Shown here piece after piece: positions 1-8,818 of a stretch of DNA of 64,000 bases. Origin of the DNA: Cylindrospermum sp. FACHB-282 (GTDB lineage: Bacteria; Cyanobacteriota; Cyanobacteriia; Cyanobacteriales; Nostocaceae); NCBI RefSeq assembly GCF_014697195.1, contig NZ_JACJRJ010000026.1, forward strand, positions 1-64,000, written 5' to 3'. A model generated the notes under the pieces. The model was not told where the DNA came from and did no database searches. It saw nothing but the letters and a program-made list of their open reading frames with translations. How positions within the stretch are numbered: position 1 is the first letter of the stretch; each line of letters starts with the position of its first letter. The position numbers and the translations under genes were made by a program.

Positions 1-60
1 CTCAAGTACTGCTTTTAACTCTTCATTTGGATTAATTAAATTTTGCTGGCATCCATACAT
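1..60 (-). CDS. N-terminus of a probable TnpB-like (IS200/IS605) protein, cut by the window edge
   Basis: Only the first 20 codons are inside the window, reading leftwards from an ATG at 60. A strong Shine-Dalgarno (AAGGAGG) lies 8 nt before that ATG, which makes the start convincing. The peptide begins MYGCQQNLINPNEEL. From memory this resembles the start of cyanobacterial RNA-guided TnpB-type proteins of IS200/IS605 elements (MxGCQQ...). The hairpin-rich DNA just to the right and the divergent small ribbon-helix-helix gene fit that. The RuvC core is outside the window, so the family call is an inference from a short N-terminus. The open frame and its ribosome site are seen directly. Confidence 0.5.
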   Translation of the reverse strand, partial: MYGCQQNLINPNEELKAVLE

Positions 61-115
61 TTGTTTTGCCTCCTTACCTGTATGCTAACATAAGTGTGTC
101 GTCATTGTGTCATGT

Positions 116-268
116 ATGACAAAAAAAGAATTACACATTAGAATTACCGAACGCAGAATGAATAAACTGCGGTTGTATGCTGCAAAAAAAGATACAACTA
201 TTGCCCAAGTTGTAGAGGAATTGCTTGGTACTCTACCTGAAATTACAGATATATTACAGGTAGGCTAA
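116..268 (+). CDS. Small ribbon-helix-helix-type DNA-binding protein (50 aa)
   Basis: ATG at 116, TAA at 266-268, encoding 50 residues beginning MTKKELHIRITERRMNKL. A short beta-strand with alternating hydrophobic residues (ELHIRIT) is followed by two helices (MNKLRLYAAKKD and TIAQVVEELLGTLPE). This is the layout of CopG/Arc/MetJ-type ribbon-helix-helix proteins, which dimerise and bind DNA with the strand. It is divergent from the TnpB-like gene at 1-60, with only 55 nt between the start codons, so it may repress that promoter. Small RHH genes of this kind are common antitoxins or transposon regulators. No toxin gene lies downstream before 408. The frame is certain; the role is inferred. Confidence 0.55.
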   Translation: MTKKELHIRITERRMNKLRLYAAKKDTTIAQVVEELLGTLPEITDILQVG

Positions 269-290
269 AGCCTACCGAGTCGTTTTTCAT

Positions 291-339
291 CCCCGGTCTG
301 AAGTACGGAGTATGGCGCTGTGCGCCTGTTCCTCCGGGG
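291..339. repeat. Imperfect hairpin cluster, possible left end of an IS200/IS605-type element
   Basis: CGGAG (306-310) can pair with CTCCG (332-336), enclosing a perfect inner stem GGCGC-TGT-GCGCC at 314-326. CCCCGG (291-296) and CCGGGG (334-339) offer an alternative outer stem. Subterminal imperfect hairpins recognised by TnpA are a hallmark of IS200/IS605 ends. This site lies upstream of the leftward TnpB-like gene, where a left end would be expected. It may instead simply be a terminator for the gene at 116-268. Confidence 0.35.
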
Positions 340-407
340 CTTTCAAACTCCCGTCTGTTTCTTGTAAAATTATTGAGTTTTGAATGAGAGAATTTTGGAT
401 TTCCTAA

Positions 408-1223
408 ATGTCATACCTAGCCAAGATTTTACTGTACCCAATTAAGTCACTGGATGGCGTCGAAGTTGAAACGGCGACAATTCTCGCCAGTGGTGCAATT
501 ATAGGCGATGGGCTTCGCCCCAACCTAGGCGATCGCGAATTTGCCATTTTTGACGCCCAGGGTAGGTTAGTCAACGGCAAACGCCATCCCAAAATCCATT
601 TACTGCGCTCACAATTTTCTTTAGAATCTAGAACCATCTCACTGCAAACTCCAGGCAGCAACTCACCACAAGTTTTTCATCTAGATGAAGAACAGCAAAA
701 GCTAACAGCAACTTTAAGTGATTTTTTTGGGTTTACCGTCACATTAGGGCAAAACTCCCAACAGGGCTTTCCCGATGATACCAACTCACTAGGGCCAACA
801 GTGATTAGCACCGCCACCTTAGTAGAAGTGGCTGGTTGGTATCCTGGTTTGACTGTAGATGAATTGCGTCGTCGGATGCGTGCCAACATCGAGATTGATG
901 GTGTACCAGCATTTTGGGAAGATCGGCTGTTTACTGAAGGTGGGCATACAGTAAGCTTTCAGGTGGGAGATGTGCGCTTTTTTGGGATAAATCCCTGTCA
1001 GCGTTGTGTAGTCCCTACCCGCGATTCTTACCTAGGGGTAGCTTACCCAAACTTTGCCAAAATATTTGCGAACCAGCGCCAAGCAACCTTGCCAAAGTGG
1101 GTAGCTTCATCCAGTTTTCAAAACTTTTACAGCTTGAGTGTAAATACACGATTAGCCGCCTCAGAAGCTGGGAAAATTTTACAAGTCGGCAATAAAATTG
1201 AGATCCTGCCCCCAGAAAAATAA
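408..1223 (+). CDS. MOSC domain-containing protein
   Basis: A 271-residue protein with an N-terminal MOSC beta-barrel segment (roughly residues 1-120) followed by a MOSC domain (about 125-265). The motif NPCQRCVVPTRD near residues 194-205 holds the conserved cysteines, and the opening LLYPIKSLDG is typical of the mARC/YcbX-like branch. MOSC proteins bind molybdenum cofactor or act as sulfur carriers around it. The physiological substrate of cyanobacterial members is not settled. The gene stands alone, downstream of the putative IS end and upstream of ldpA on the same strand. ATG at 408 is the first start and gives the full barrel. Confidence 0.88.
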   Translation: MSYLAKILLYPIKSLDGVEVETATILASGAIIGDGLRPNLGDREFAIFDAQGRLVNGKRHPKIHLLRSQFSLESRTISLQTPGSNSPQVFHLDEEQQKLTATLSDFFGFTVTLGQNSQQGFPDDTNSLGPTVISTATLVEVAGWYPGLTVDELRRRMRANIEIDGVPAFWEDRLFTEGGHTVSFQVGDVRFFGINPCQRCVVPTRDSYLGVAYPNFAKIFANQRQATLPKWVASSSFQNFYSLSVNTRLAASEAGKILQVGNKIEILPPEK

Positions 1224-1467
1224 AACTAGAAAATTTTATACAAAAATAGTAGTACTATTGATCTACTGATGGCAATCCTACTCCCATACAGCGTATAAAA
1301 AAAATATAAAAACATAGCAGAAGCTAACGGTTATCTCCTCCTAGAGAAGGATGACAGGTGACTTCAACAGTCGTGGCGCTGCATATTCAGAACTCAGCAT
1401 GAGGAAATCCGGACTTTTTATCGATGACAGACTACTATTTTCCGTCGCCTAAAAGCATAATAGAAAT

Positions 1468-2718
1468 GTGACTGATCTGTTCGCCCCTTTACAATCCCTG
1501 AAACAAGGTCACTGGTTCAAGCTGATTTGCGGTGCCAGTTTCCAACATCTACCTGCTGTCAGAAGTTTAACATTAGCCTACACTTTGGCGGGCGCTGACT
1601 GCATAGATGTGGCAGCTGATCTTGCTGTGATTGCAGCAGCCCAAGAGGCTCTAGTTGTAGCCAAAGATTTAGCTAAGGATGCCCAGGAGCGAGGCTTTAA
1701 CTATAAAGGCAACTTACCCTTTTTAATGGTCAGCCTTAACGATGGAGAAGACCCCCATTTTCGTAAAGCTGAGTTTAATGCTACTGATTGCCCCCCAGAC
1801 TGCCCTAGACCCTGTGAAAGGATTTGTCCGGCACAAGCGATTGTGTTTAACAGTATAAAAGATGACTCTTCGGGAGTTGTTGCTCAAAAGTGCTATGGCT
1901 GTGGACGTTGCATACCTGCCTGTCCTTATGGTATAATTTATACAGAGTCATATATGTCAACGCCAGGAGCGATCGCGCCATTAGTTATGTCAACGGGAGT
2001 GGATGCCGTCGAAATTCATACAAAAGTAGGGCGTTTGGCAGAATTTCAGCAATTATGGCAAGTAATTTCACCGTGGGCGGAGCAATTAAAAGTTTTAGCT
2101 ATCAGCTGTCCCGATGGCGAGGGAATGCTCGACTACCTCAAGGCAATATATCACCTGATCAGCCCCCTCAAGAGTACCTTAATTTGGCAAACTGACGGTC
2201 GTCCGATGAGTGGTGATATTGGAGACGGTACTACTATAGCGGCGGTGAAATTAGGGCAAAAAGTTTTGGCAGCTAAGTTACCGGGATATGTGCAGTTAGC
2301 AGGCGGCACCAACAGCTATACCGTTGCTAAGTTAAAAGCAATGGGACTGCTCAACGATTTTAGATTGCCGATTTTAGATTTTGGATTAAAAGACGACTTG
2401 CCAAAATCACGCCAGTTGCTACAAGTTCGGGAACCTCAAGCCAGTTGCTTCAACCTTGGTCACATGAGCAAAGCACTGGCTCCGCAAGACAGTGGCGCCA
2501 AAATCCAAAATCTAAAATCCAAAATTGCCGGAGTAGCTTACGGTAGCTACGCCCGTGTACTACTGTCACCAGTTCTCGATCAGTTAGAGAATAAGGAGGT
2601 GAGTCAAGCTAGTCTCAAGGCGACTATCCGCCTAGAAGAAGAACCAGAATTACTCTGGCAAGCTGTAGGGCTTGCCCATTCTCTCATTTCCCAGATCAAG
2701 TCACAGCAAGAGCGCTAA
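1468..2718 (+). CDS. ldpA: LdpA, Fe-S circadian input / redox-sensing protein
   Basis: 416 residues from a GTG start (first codons encode MTDLFAPLQSLKQGHWFKL). Two ferredoxin-like cysteine clusters are visible: CPPDCPRPCERICP around residues 108-121 and CYGCGRCIPACPYG around 142-155, enough for two 4Fe-4S centres. LdpA in Synechococcus elongatus is a redox-active Fe-S protein that tunes clock period to light and metabolism through CikA/KaiA. It is conserved across cyanobacteria. This copy is longer than the S. elongatus protein as I remember it, and residues about 301-351 contain segments encoded by an inverted copy of an A/T-rich interspersed repeat. GTG rather than ATG is chosen because it gives the family N-terminus. 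The AAA/R3H gene follows 86 nt downstream on the same strand. Confidence 0.88.
   Translation: MTDLFAPLQSLKQGHWFKLICGASFQHLPAVRSLTLAYTLAGADCIDVAADLAVIAAAQEALVVAKDLAKDAQERGFNYKGNLPFLMVSLNDGEDPHFRKAEFNATDCPPDCPRPCERICPAQAIVFNSIKDDSSGVVAQKCYGCGRCIPACPYGIIYTESYMSTPGAIAPLVMSTGVDAVEIHTKVGRLAEFQQLWQVISPWAEQLKVLAISCPDGEGMLDYLKAIYHLISPLKSTLIWQTDGRPMSGDIGDGTTIAAVKLGQKVLAAKLPGYVQLAGGTNSYTVAKLKAMGLLNDFRLPILDFGLKDDLPKSRQLLQVREPQASCFNLGHMSKALAPQDSGAKIQNLKSKIAGVAYGSYARVLLSPVLDQLENKEVSQASLKATIRLEEEPELLWQAVGLAHSLISQIKSQQER
2370..2519. repeat. 18-bp exact inverted repeat of an interspersed A/T-rich repeat inside ldpA
   Basis: GATTTTAGATTTTGGATT at 2370-2387 is the exact reverse complement of AATCCAAAATCTAAAATC at 2502-2519. 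The right arm continues as further AATCCAAAAT units. This sequence type is a common Nostoc intergenic short repeat. Here both arms are translated in frame (PILDFGLK and KIQNLKSKIAG). Confidence 0.85.
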
Positions 2719-2804
2719 TCCTTCGTTGCGGAAACTTTCCTCAACGGGGGGAAACCCCGCACAGAAGTGTCCTCGTTATCTCTCAAAACGTCACCATAGA
2801 AAGC

Positions 2805-4541
2805 ATGACGATTACAGAAGATCTCCAAAAGTTGTTAGACATTTTGCCCCAGGATCTGCGACACGTACTAGAGAATCATCCCAAACGAGATAGTTTAGTT
2901 GAAGTAGTTTTGGATCTGGGTCGTCGCCCAGAAGCTCGTTTTCCCCAGGAAGCTGAGTATCTGAGCGAAATACCTGTAACTCAAGCACAAATAGATGATT
3001 GCATTCAGCGAGTCGGAGTTTTTGGCGGAGATAATCGGGCAGGAATTGAGCAAACCTTGCATCGGATCAGCGCCATCCGCAACCGTACAGGCAAGATTAT
3101 TGGCTTAACTTGTCGCGTCGGACGGGCGGTATTCGGCACAATTGGCATGATCCGCGATTTGGTAGAAACTGGTAAATCGATTCTCATGCTGGGGCGTCCG
3201 GGCGTGGGCAAAACTACCGCCTTAAGGGAAATTGCCCGTGTTTTAGCGGACGATCTGCATAAGCGGGTGGTGATTATCGACACCTCCAACGAAATTGCTG
3301 GAGATGGTGATGTTGCTCACCCCGCCATTGGTCGCGCCAGACGGATGCAAGTAGCTCATCCAGATCAACAGCATCAGGTGATGATTGAGGCAGTGGAAAA
3401 CCACATGCCAGAAGTCATTGTGATTGATGAAATTGGTACAGAACTGGAAGCTTTAGCGGCTCGTACCATTGCCGAACGCGGTGTGCAATTGGTAGGTACT
3501 GCTCACGGTAACCAGATTGAAAACCTGATCAAAAACCCCACCCTATGTGATTTAGTTGGGGGCATTCAGGCTGTAACCCTAGGAGATGACGAGGCCAGAA
3601 GGCGGGGATCTCAAAAGACTGTTTTGGAACGCAAAGCCCCTCCCACTTTTGAGATTGCTGTGGAAATGTTGGAGAGGCAGCGCTGGGTAGTACACGAAAG
3701 CGTTGCTGATACGGTTGATCATCTGTTGCGGGGACGTCAACCTAGCCCACAAACAAGAACTGTTGATGAGCAAGGCAAAGTTGCAGTTACACGGCAGTTA
3801 GCTGTTGTTAATGGTCGCGGCGGGCAGCTAGTAGGTGGAGAGGAACCTTTCCCACCGGTGCGACAGCCTAATGGCTGGCGTTCATCTGGGCAAATGATAG
3901 CATTACCAGCATTTCCCGTAGAACGGGAGCGGGTGACTGGACGCAGTGAATTTGACCGCTTGTTGGATGAATCTTTTAATCACTCTGACAGCTTTGATTA
4001 CCATGCCAGCAAACATGCGGGGCCAAACGGCGAGGATTTGCCCTTGCATATTTACCCCTATGGGGTTAGCCGCCACCAATTAGAACAGGTAATCAATGTG
4101 CTAACTTTGCCGGTGGCATTGACAAAGGATATTGATAGTGCTGATGCAATTTTAGCATTGCGATCGCATATCAAAAACCATGCCAAACTGCGGCAAATGG
4201 CTAAAGCCCGTCAAGTACCCATCCACGTAATCAAGTCCAGCACTATTCCTCAGATTACCCGTGGCTTGCGGCGCTTGCTGAACATGGATGACCCAGAAAC
4301 CGCCGATGACCGAGAACTGCAACTGTTTTTGCACAGTGGCAGCGATGACGAAATGGACGCCCTAGAAGAAGCCAGACTTGCTGTAGAGCAAATTGTCATT
4401 CCCAAAGGACAGCCAGTTGAGTTATTACCCCGTTCTTCCCAAGTCCGCAAAATGCAACATGAGTTGGTAGAACATTATCGACTCAAATCTGACAGTTTTG
4501 GCGAAGAACCAAATCGCCGCTTAAGGATTTATCCGGCGTAA
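2805..4541 (+). CDS. R3H domain-containing AAA ATPase (Ycf45 / SpoIIIAA-like)
   Basis: 578 residues. The Walker A motif GRPGVGKTT lies near residues 130-138 and Walker B VIVIDEIGTE near 203-212. These sit in a SpoIIIAA/Ycf45-type ATPase core, preceded by a helical N-terminus. A central acidic linker leads to a C-terminal R3H-like segment (SSQVRKMQHELVEHYRLKSDSFG, about 545-567), a single-strand nucleic-acid-binding fold. The family is conserved in cyanobacteria and in some plastids as ycf45, but its function is not established; an RNA- or ssDNA-handling ATPase is the usual guess. It is co-directional with ldpA and may share its transcript. A hairpin terminator follows at 4554. Confidence 0.85.
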   Translation: MTITEDLQKLLDILPQDLRHVLENHPKRDSLVEVVLDLGRRPEARFPQEAEYLSEIPVTQAQIDDCIQRVGVFGGDNRAGIEQTLHRISAIRNRTGKIIGLTCRVGRAVFGTIGMIRDLVETGKSILMLGRPGVGKTTALREIARVLADDLHKRVVIIDTSNEIAGDGDVAHPAIGRARRMQVAHPDQQHQVMIEAVENHMPEVIVIDEIGTELEALAARTIAERGVQLVGTAHGNQIENLIKNPTLCDLVGGIQAVTLGDDEARRRGSQKTVLERKAPPTFEIAVEMLERQRWVVHESVADTVDHLLRGRQPSPQTRTVDEQGKVAVTRQLAVVNGRGGQLVGGEEPFPPVRQPNGWRSSGQMIALPAFPVERERVTGRSEFDRLLDESFNHSDSFDYHASKHAGPNGEDLPLHIYPYGVSRHQLEQVINVLTLPVALTKDIDSADAILALRSHIKNHAKLRQMAKARQVPIHVIKSSTIPQITRGLRRLLNMDDPETADDRELQLFLHSGSDDEMDALEEARLAVEQIVIPKGQPVELLPRSSQVRKMQHELVEHYRLKSDSFGEEPNRRLRIYPA

Positions 4542-4553
4542 CTTCACCCCTAA

Positions 4554-4591
4554 CCCCCTCCCCGAAACCGGAGAGGGGGCTACTATTTTTC
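4554..4591 (+). terminator. Hairpin downstream of the R3H ATPase gene
   Basis: CCCCCTC (4554-4560) pairs with GAGGGGG (4573-4579), with an inner CCG/CGG pairing, followed by a short T-rich run. The same sequence type is a common dispersed repeat in Nostoc, so it may be both repeat and terminator. Confidence 0.55.
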
Positions 4592-4592
4592 C

Positions 4593-4898
4593 CTAACTGC
4601 CTGTGTCTTTATCAGTAGAAGATGCAGGGTTTTTGCCATTAACAAAGGAATGTCCACTAGTAGCTGAAGAATTGTTGTTAATTACAATTTGTGGATTATT
4701 AGTTGGAGGTGTTTCTGGCGTTTTGTGAACCTTGGTTTTTTCAGTAGCAGAATTGGTTTGAGGAGGCGGTGCTGGCGGGCTTTTCATCACGCTAACCAAC
4801 GCTAGAATAAATGCTAGAAATGCTAGAAATGCTAGTAAAGCCGCGTTTTTACTTGATACTAGCGCCTTAGACATCAGTCTAGTAAATTCTAAATTCAC
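4593..4898 (-). CDS. Small membrane-anchored protein with Pro/Thr/Asn-rich tail
   Basis: 101 residues from a GTG at 4898, preceded by AGGAA 8 nt upstream, which supports this start. A hydrophobic helix (about residues 18-38) includes three near-identical units (LAFLAFLAF). It is encoded by a short tandem repeat visible at 4804-4840. The rest is low-complexity, rich in Pro, Thr, Asn and Ser, and probably disordered outside the membrane. I do not recognise a family. The gene is convergent with the R3H ATPase gene across the hairpin at 4554. Confidence 0.55.
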   Translation of the reverse strand: MNLEFTRLMSKALVSSKNAALLAFLAFLAFILALVSVMKSPPAPPPQTNSATEKTKVHKTPETPPTNNPQIVINNNSSATSGHSFVNGKNPASSTDKDTGS

Positions 4899-5187
4899 GT
4901 AAAAAATTCCTATTTATGTGAAAATTGTGGAATAAATACACAGTTTTCACCAAATTAGCTTAATAAAAAAGATGTGTCAATATACTTGCTTTGTGAATTT
5001 TGTGTAGTAACTTAGATTAAGACAAGTCAAATTTGAATAATTTGCCAGTTTGCTTTTAGATGCTGCTGCCAATGATTCATTGGCTCCAATCAGGTATGTA
5101 AGTATTTTTATATACCCGTACAATTCGCAGTCATCAATAAACTAGCTTGATGAATTAGAGAACTATCAATTTAGTATATTTTTTGTC

Positions 5188-6813
5188 ATGAAACCGATGA
5201 ATAGACATGAACTTAGAAAAAAAATTCAGGAACTCACCCTAAAACCCAGAAAAGTTTTAGAACTGCTAAAACAAGGAAAAACAGATGATGAAATCGCTGA
5301 TGAAATTAATGCTTCACCTGCCACAGTTCGTAAACATATACAAAATCTCTGCGATCATTTTGAAATAGAGAGCGAAGTTGATAACATAAAAATCAATAGG
5401 CGAGAGAATTTGATAGCGTTAGAAGTTGATTTACAATCCTCTTCGGGAAAAGATCAGATCACTTCCAGTGCATCAGGAAAAATTAAACTCAGAGAAGCAT
5501 ATAAAGCAGAAGGTTTAACGATTGAAACCCTTGCAGAAAAAGCGAAGGTATCAGAAGACACCGTTAAACGTCTATTAGGAACAAAAGAATGTCCAAATGG
5601 CGTTGAAAGATGGGCTGTGGAAAATATTGCTGAAGTTTTAAATACTAAACCAATAGATATAGTTAATAATTGGTATCCACAACTCATCCCACCAGAGTTT
5701 GAAGTACTAATTAAAGATAAAACACAGGTATTCTGTGGTAGAGAATTTGTTTTCAATGCCATTGATGATTTTATCAAAAATAACAAAAGTGGCTATTTTC
5801 AAATCATTGGTGTTGCAGGGATGGGTAAAAGTACCATTGCTGCAAAGTATATATTAAATAACCCTGGAACAATTTGCTTTTTTAATATTCGTGCAGAAGG
5901 GAAAAATCGCCCGGATTTGTTTCTAAAGTTAATTCGTCAACAATTAACACAACGTTTCCAATTGCCAGATTTAGCAGATGCTGATTTATCAACTTTATTA
6001 ATCAAAGCTAGTACACAATTATCTAATTGGGAAAGCTTAGTAATTATTGTTGATGCACTGGATGAAGTTGACCAAGAAGGAAACAGTAATTTATTATATT
6101 TACCGACGACTTTACCAGAAAAAGTTTACTTCATTCTGACCAGAAGACCTTATAACCCAGAAGATAAAAGATTAAGCCTTTCTCCTAGTATTTCCTATCA
6201 AGAATTAGATTTAACTAAGTATGAACAAAAGAGTAATAATGATGTCAAAGAGTATATTTGGCAATTGCTAAAATCAGATGAATATCAACAAGGGTTACAG
6301 CAGTGGATACAACAGAAAAGTCACATATCTAAAACTGATTTTATAGAAACAATCGCCGCCAAAAGTGAAAATAATTTTATGTATCTGCGCTGTGTTTTAC
6401 CAGCTATAGCCGAAGGTTTTTATAATGATAAACCTCTGGATGAATTACCTGTAGGGTTGCAGGGATATTATGAAAGCCATTGGCGATTAATGGGTATGAC
6501 GACTAAGCCTTTACCCAGAAACAAAATTAAGATTATCTATGTGATGTGTGCATTAAGTAGCGCCGCATCTCGTGAAGTTATTGCTAAATACTCTAAGCAA
6601 AGTGATTTGACAGTAGCAGAAGTTCTAAAAGGCTGGGCGCAGTTTTTACAGAAACAAGAAAATTATCAACCGCCGCGTTATCGGTTTTATCATGAAAGTT
6701 TTCGAGACTTTTTACAGCGTCAAGATATTGTTCAAGCAGCAGGGGTGAGTTTACCAGATATCAGCGCCGAAGTTGCAGATAATATGACAGCGGGACTTCT
6801 GGGTTATGAGTAA
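5188..6813 (+). CDS. STAND/NACHT NTPase with two N-terminal HTH domains
   Basis: 541 residues. A LuxR/sigma-like HTH lies at about residues 15-58 (LKQGKTDDEIADEINASPATVRKHI). A second XRE-like HTH lies at about 107-160 (LTIETLAEKAKVSEDTVKRLL). Then comes a STAND P-loop NTPase: GVAGMGKST near 208-216, IIVDALDEVD near 284-293 and the arginine-rich FILTRRPYN near 314-322. The C-terminus has the FYHESFRDFLQ segment that in larger proteins joins the NTPase to WD40 blades. STAND proteins are switches in signalling and anti-phage immunity. The stop overlaps the WD40 start as ATGAGTAA (8 nt), so the two are translationally coupled and look like a split version of a familiar fused STAND-WD40 protein. 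Confidence 0.85.
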   Translation: MKPMNRHELRKKIQELTLKPRKVLELLKQGKTDDEIADEINASPATVRKHIQNLCDHFEIESEVDNIKINRRENLIALEVDLQSSSGKDQITSSASGKIKLREAYKAEGLTIETLAEKAKVSEDTVKRLLGTKECPNGVERWAVENIAEVLNTKPIDIVNNWYPQLIPPEFEVLIKDKTQVFCGREFVFNAIDDFIKNNKSGYFQIIGVAGMGKSTIAAKYILNNPGTICFFNIRAEGKNRPDLFLKLIRQQLTQRFQLPDLADADLSTLLIKASTQLSNWESLVIIVDALDEVDQEGNSNLLYLPTTLPEKVYFILTRRPYNPEDKRLSLSPSISYQELDLTKYEQKSNNDVKEYIWQLLKSDEYQQGLQQWIQQKSHISKTDFIETIAAKSENNFMYLRCVLPAIAEGFYNDKPLDELPVGLQGYYESHWRLMGMTTKPLPRNKIKIIYVMCALSSAASREVIAKYSKQSDLTVAEVLKGWAQFLQKQENYQPPRYRFYHESFRDFLQRQDIVQAAGVSLPDISAEVADNMTAGLLGYE

Positions 6814-8815
6814 TATTAGCGCCTGGTTAGATGAAAGTTCACCAGAGGAAAGAGAACATTTTTTAGGTGAATTTACTCGGTTATTGTTAGAGGGTGGAAA
6901 AGTTAATAAAATCTGGCGTTTATTGGCAGATTTTGAGTTTATCGAAGCAAAACTTAATCATTCTCGATTTGGGGTAAAGGCGCTAATTGAAGATTATGAT
7001 TTGCTTGACTATGCAGAAATATTAAACCAGCCAGACTATAATCCAGATAAAGTTAAGGCATTAAAGTTAATACAAGGTGCGCTGCAACTTTCAGCGCATA
7101 TTTTAAATCAGGATAAAAAGCAATTATCTGGGCAATTATTAGGGCGGTTGCTGCATTTTGACGCACCGGAAATTAAAGGCTTAATGCAACAAATAACAGC
7201 AACCAAAAACAGTGGTTTGCGTTGTTTAACAGGTAGCTTAACTCCCCCAGGTGGCGCATTAATTCGCACCCTGACAGGTCATAGTCGCTGGGTAAATGCG
7301 ATCGCCATTACCCCCGATGGTCAGTCGGTGATTTCTGGTTCCGGTGACGACACAATCAAAGTCTGGGATTTGCAGACCGGAACCGAAAAGTTCACCCTGA
7401 CAGGTCATAGTGACTCGGTAAATGCGATCGCCATTACCCCCGATGGTCAGTCGGTGATTTCTGGTTCCGGTGACGACACAATCAAAGTCTGGGATTTACA
7501 GACCAGAACCGAAAAGTTCACCCTGACGGGTCATAGTGACTCGGTAAATGCGATCGCCATTACAAACGATGGTAAATCTGTGTTTTCTGCTTCCCGTGAC
7601 GAAACAATCAAAGCCTGGGATTTGCAGACCAGAACAGAAACGTTCACCCTAACAGGTCATAGTAACTCGGTAAATACGATCACTATTACTCCCGATAGTC
7701 AGTCGGTGATTTCTGGTTCTTGGGACAACACAATCAAAGTCTGGGATTTGCAGACCGGAACCGAAAAGTTTACCCTGAGAGGTCATAGTAACTCGGTAAA
7801 TGCGATCGCCATTACAAATGATGGTCAGTTTGTGATTTCTGGTTCCCGTGACGACACAATCAAAGTCTGGGATTTGCAGACCGGAACCGAAAAATTCACC
7901 CTTCTTGGGTCACGCTACGCGGAAACAAGTCATAGTGACTCGGTAAATGCGATCGCCATTACAAACGATGGTAAATCGGTGATTTCTGGCTCCCGTGACT
8001 TCACAATCAAAGTCTGGGATTTTCAGACCGGAACAGAAAAGTTCACCCTGACAGGTCATAGTGACTCGGTAAATGCGATCGCCATTACTCCCGATAGTCA
8101 GTCGGTGATTTCTGGTTCCGGTGACGATACAATCAAAGTCTGGGATTTGCAGACCGGAACCGAAAAATTCACCCTTCCTGGGTCACGCTACGCGAAGACA
8201 GGTCATAGTAAATCGGTAAATGCGATCGCCATTACCCCCGATAGTAAATCGGTGATTTCTGGTTCCCTTGACTCCACAATCAAAGCCTGGGATTTGCAGA
8301 CCGGAACCGAAAAGTTCACCCTGACAGGTCATAGTGACTCGGTAAATGCGATCGCCATTACTCCCGATAGTCAGTCGGTGATTTCTGGTTCTTGGGACAA
8401 CACAATCAAAGTCTGGGATTTGCAGACCGGAACCGAAAAGTTCACCCTGAAAGGCCATAGTGACTCGGTAAATGCGATCGCCATTACTCCCGATAGTCAG
8501 TCGGTGATTTCTGCTTCCCGTGACAACACAATCAAAGTCTGGGATTTGCAGACAAAAACCGAAAAGTTTACTCTGAGAGGTCATAGTAACTGGGTAAATG
8601 CGCTCGCCATCACCCCCGATGGTAAATCTGTGATTTCTGGTTCTCGTGACAAGACAATCAAAGTTTGGGATTTGCAGTCAGGTTCAGAAATAGCCACTTT
8701 CACAGGAGAAAGTTCCATAACCTGCTGTGCTGTCGCTCCTGATGGTGTCACAATTGTAGCTGGCGAAGTATCAGGACGCTTGCATTTTCTGCGTCTGGAA
8801 GGAATAAAGGTGTAA
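6806..8815 (+). CDS. WD40 beta-propeller protein coupled to the STAND NTPase
   Basis: 669 residues. An alpha-helical N-terminal segment (about 1-155, including LLADFEFIEAKLNHSRFGVKALIEDYDLL) is of the kind found between NTPase and propeller in cyanobacterial STAND-WD40 proteins. Eleven near-identical WD40 repeats of mostly 42 residues (GHS..VNAIAIT..SVISGS.D.TIKVWDLQT) and one diverged twelfth follow. Repeats 5 and 7 carry a 7-residue insertion containing GSRYA. It starts inside the stop of the upstream NTPase gene and ends 3 nt before the next gene, so all three are one operon. WD40 propellers here would be the sensor that binds a ligand or protein and holds the NTPase off. Confidence 0.88.
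   Translation: MSNISAWLDESSPEEREHFLGEFTRLLLEGGKVNKIWRLLADFEFIEAKLNHSRFGVKALIEDYDLLDYAEILNQPDYNPDKVKALKLIQGALQLSAHILNQDKKQLSGQLLGRLLHFDAPEIKGLMQQITATKNSGLRCLTGSLTPPGGALIRTLTGHSRWVNAIAITPDGQSVISGSGDDTIKVWDLQTGTEKFTLTGHSDSVNAIAITPDGQSVISGSGDDTIKVWDLQTRTEKFTLTGHSDSVNAIAITNDGKSVFSASRDETIKAWDLQTRTETFTLTGHSNSVNTITITPDSQSVISGSWDNTIKVWDLQTGTEKFTLRGHSNSVNAIAITNDGQFVISGSRDDTIKVWDLQTGTEKFTLLGSRYAETSHSDSVNAIAITNDGKSVISGSRDFTIKVWDFQTGTEKFTLTGHSDSVNAIAITPDSQSVISGSGDDTIKVWDLQTGTEKFTLPGSRYAKTGHSKSVNAIAITPDSKSVISGSLDSTIKAWDLQTGTEKFTLTGHSDSVNAIAITPDSQSVISGSWDNTIKVWDLQTGTEKFTLKGHSDSVNAIAITPDSQSVISASRDNTIKVWDLQTKTEKFTLRGHSNWVNALAITPDGKSVISGSRDKTIKVWDLQSGSEIATFTGESSITCCAVAPDGVTIVAGEVSGRLHFLRLEGIKV
7277..8706 (+). 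repeat. Tandem WD40-encoding repeats of about 126 bp
   Basis: Eleven units that are highly similar at the DNA level, not only at the protein level. Nine of the eleven contain the HIP1 octamer GCGATCGC in the same frame, encoding Ala-Ile-Ala. Units 5 and 7 share a 21-nt expansion (within 7901-7927 and 8174-8200) and an upstream synonymous change (aaaattcacc instead of aaagttcacc). This points to recent duplication or gene conversion among units. Confidence 0.9.
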
Positions 8816-8818
8816 ATT

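Noticed and set aside
1329-1440. GAGGAAATCCGGACT-like stretch resembling the conserved start of RNase P RNA
   Set aside because: The spacer is only about 240 nt, too short for RNase P RNA, and the other conserved regions are not present.
6806-6813. Frameshift between the STAND and WD40 frames
   Set aside because: The ATGAGTAA overlap gives a proper start for the second frame, so a coupled two-gene arrangement is simpler than a mutation.
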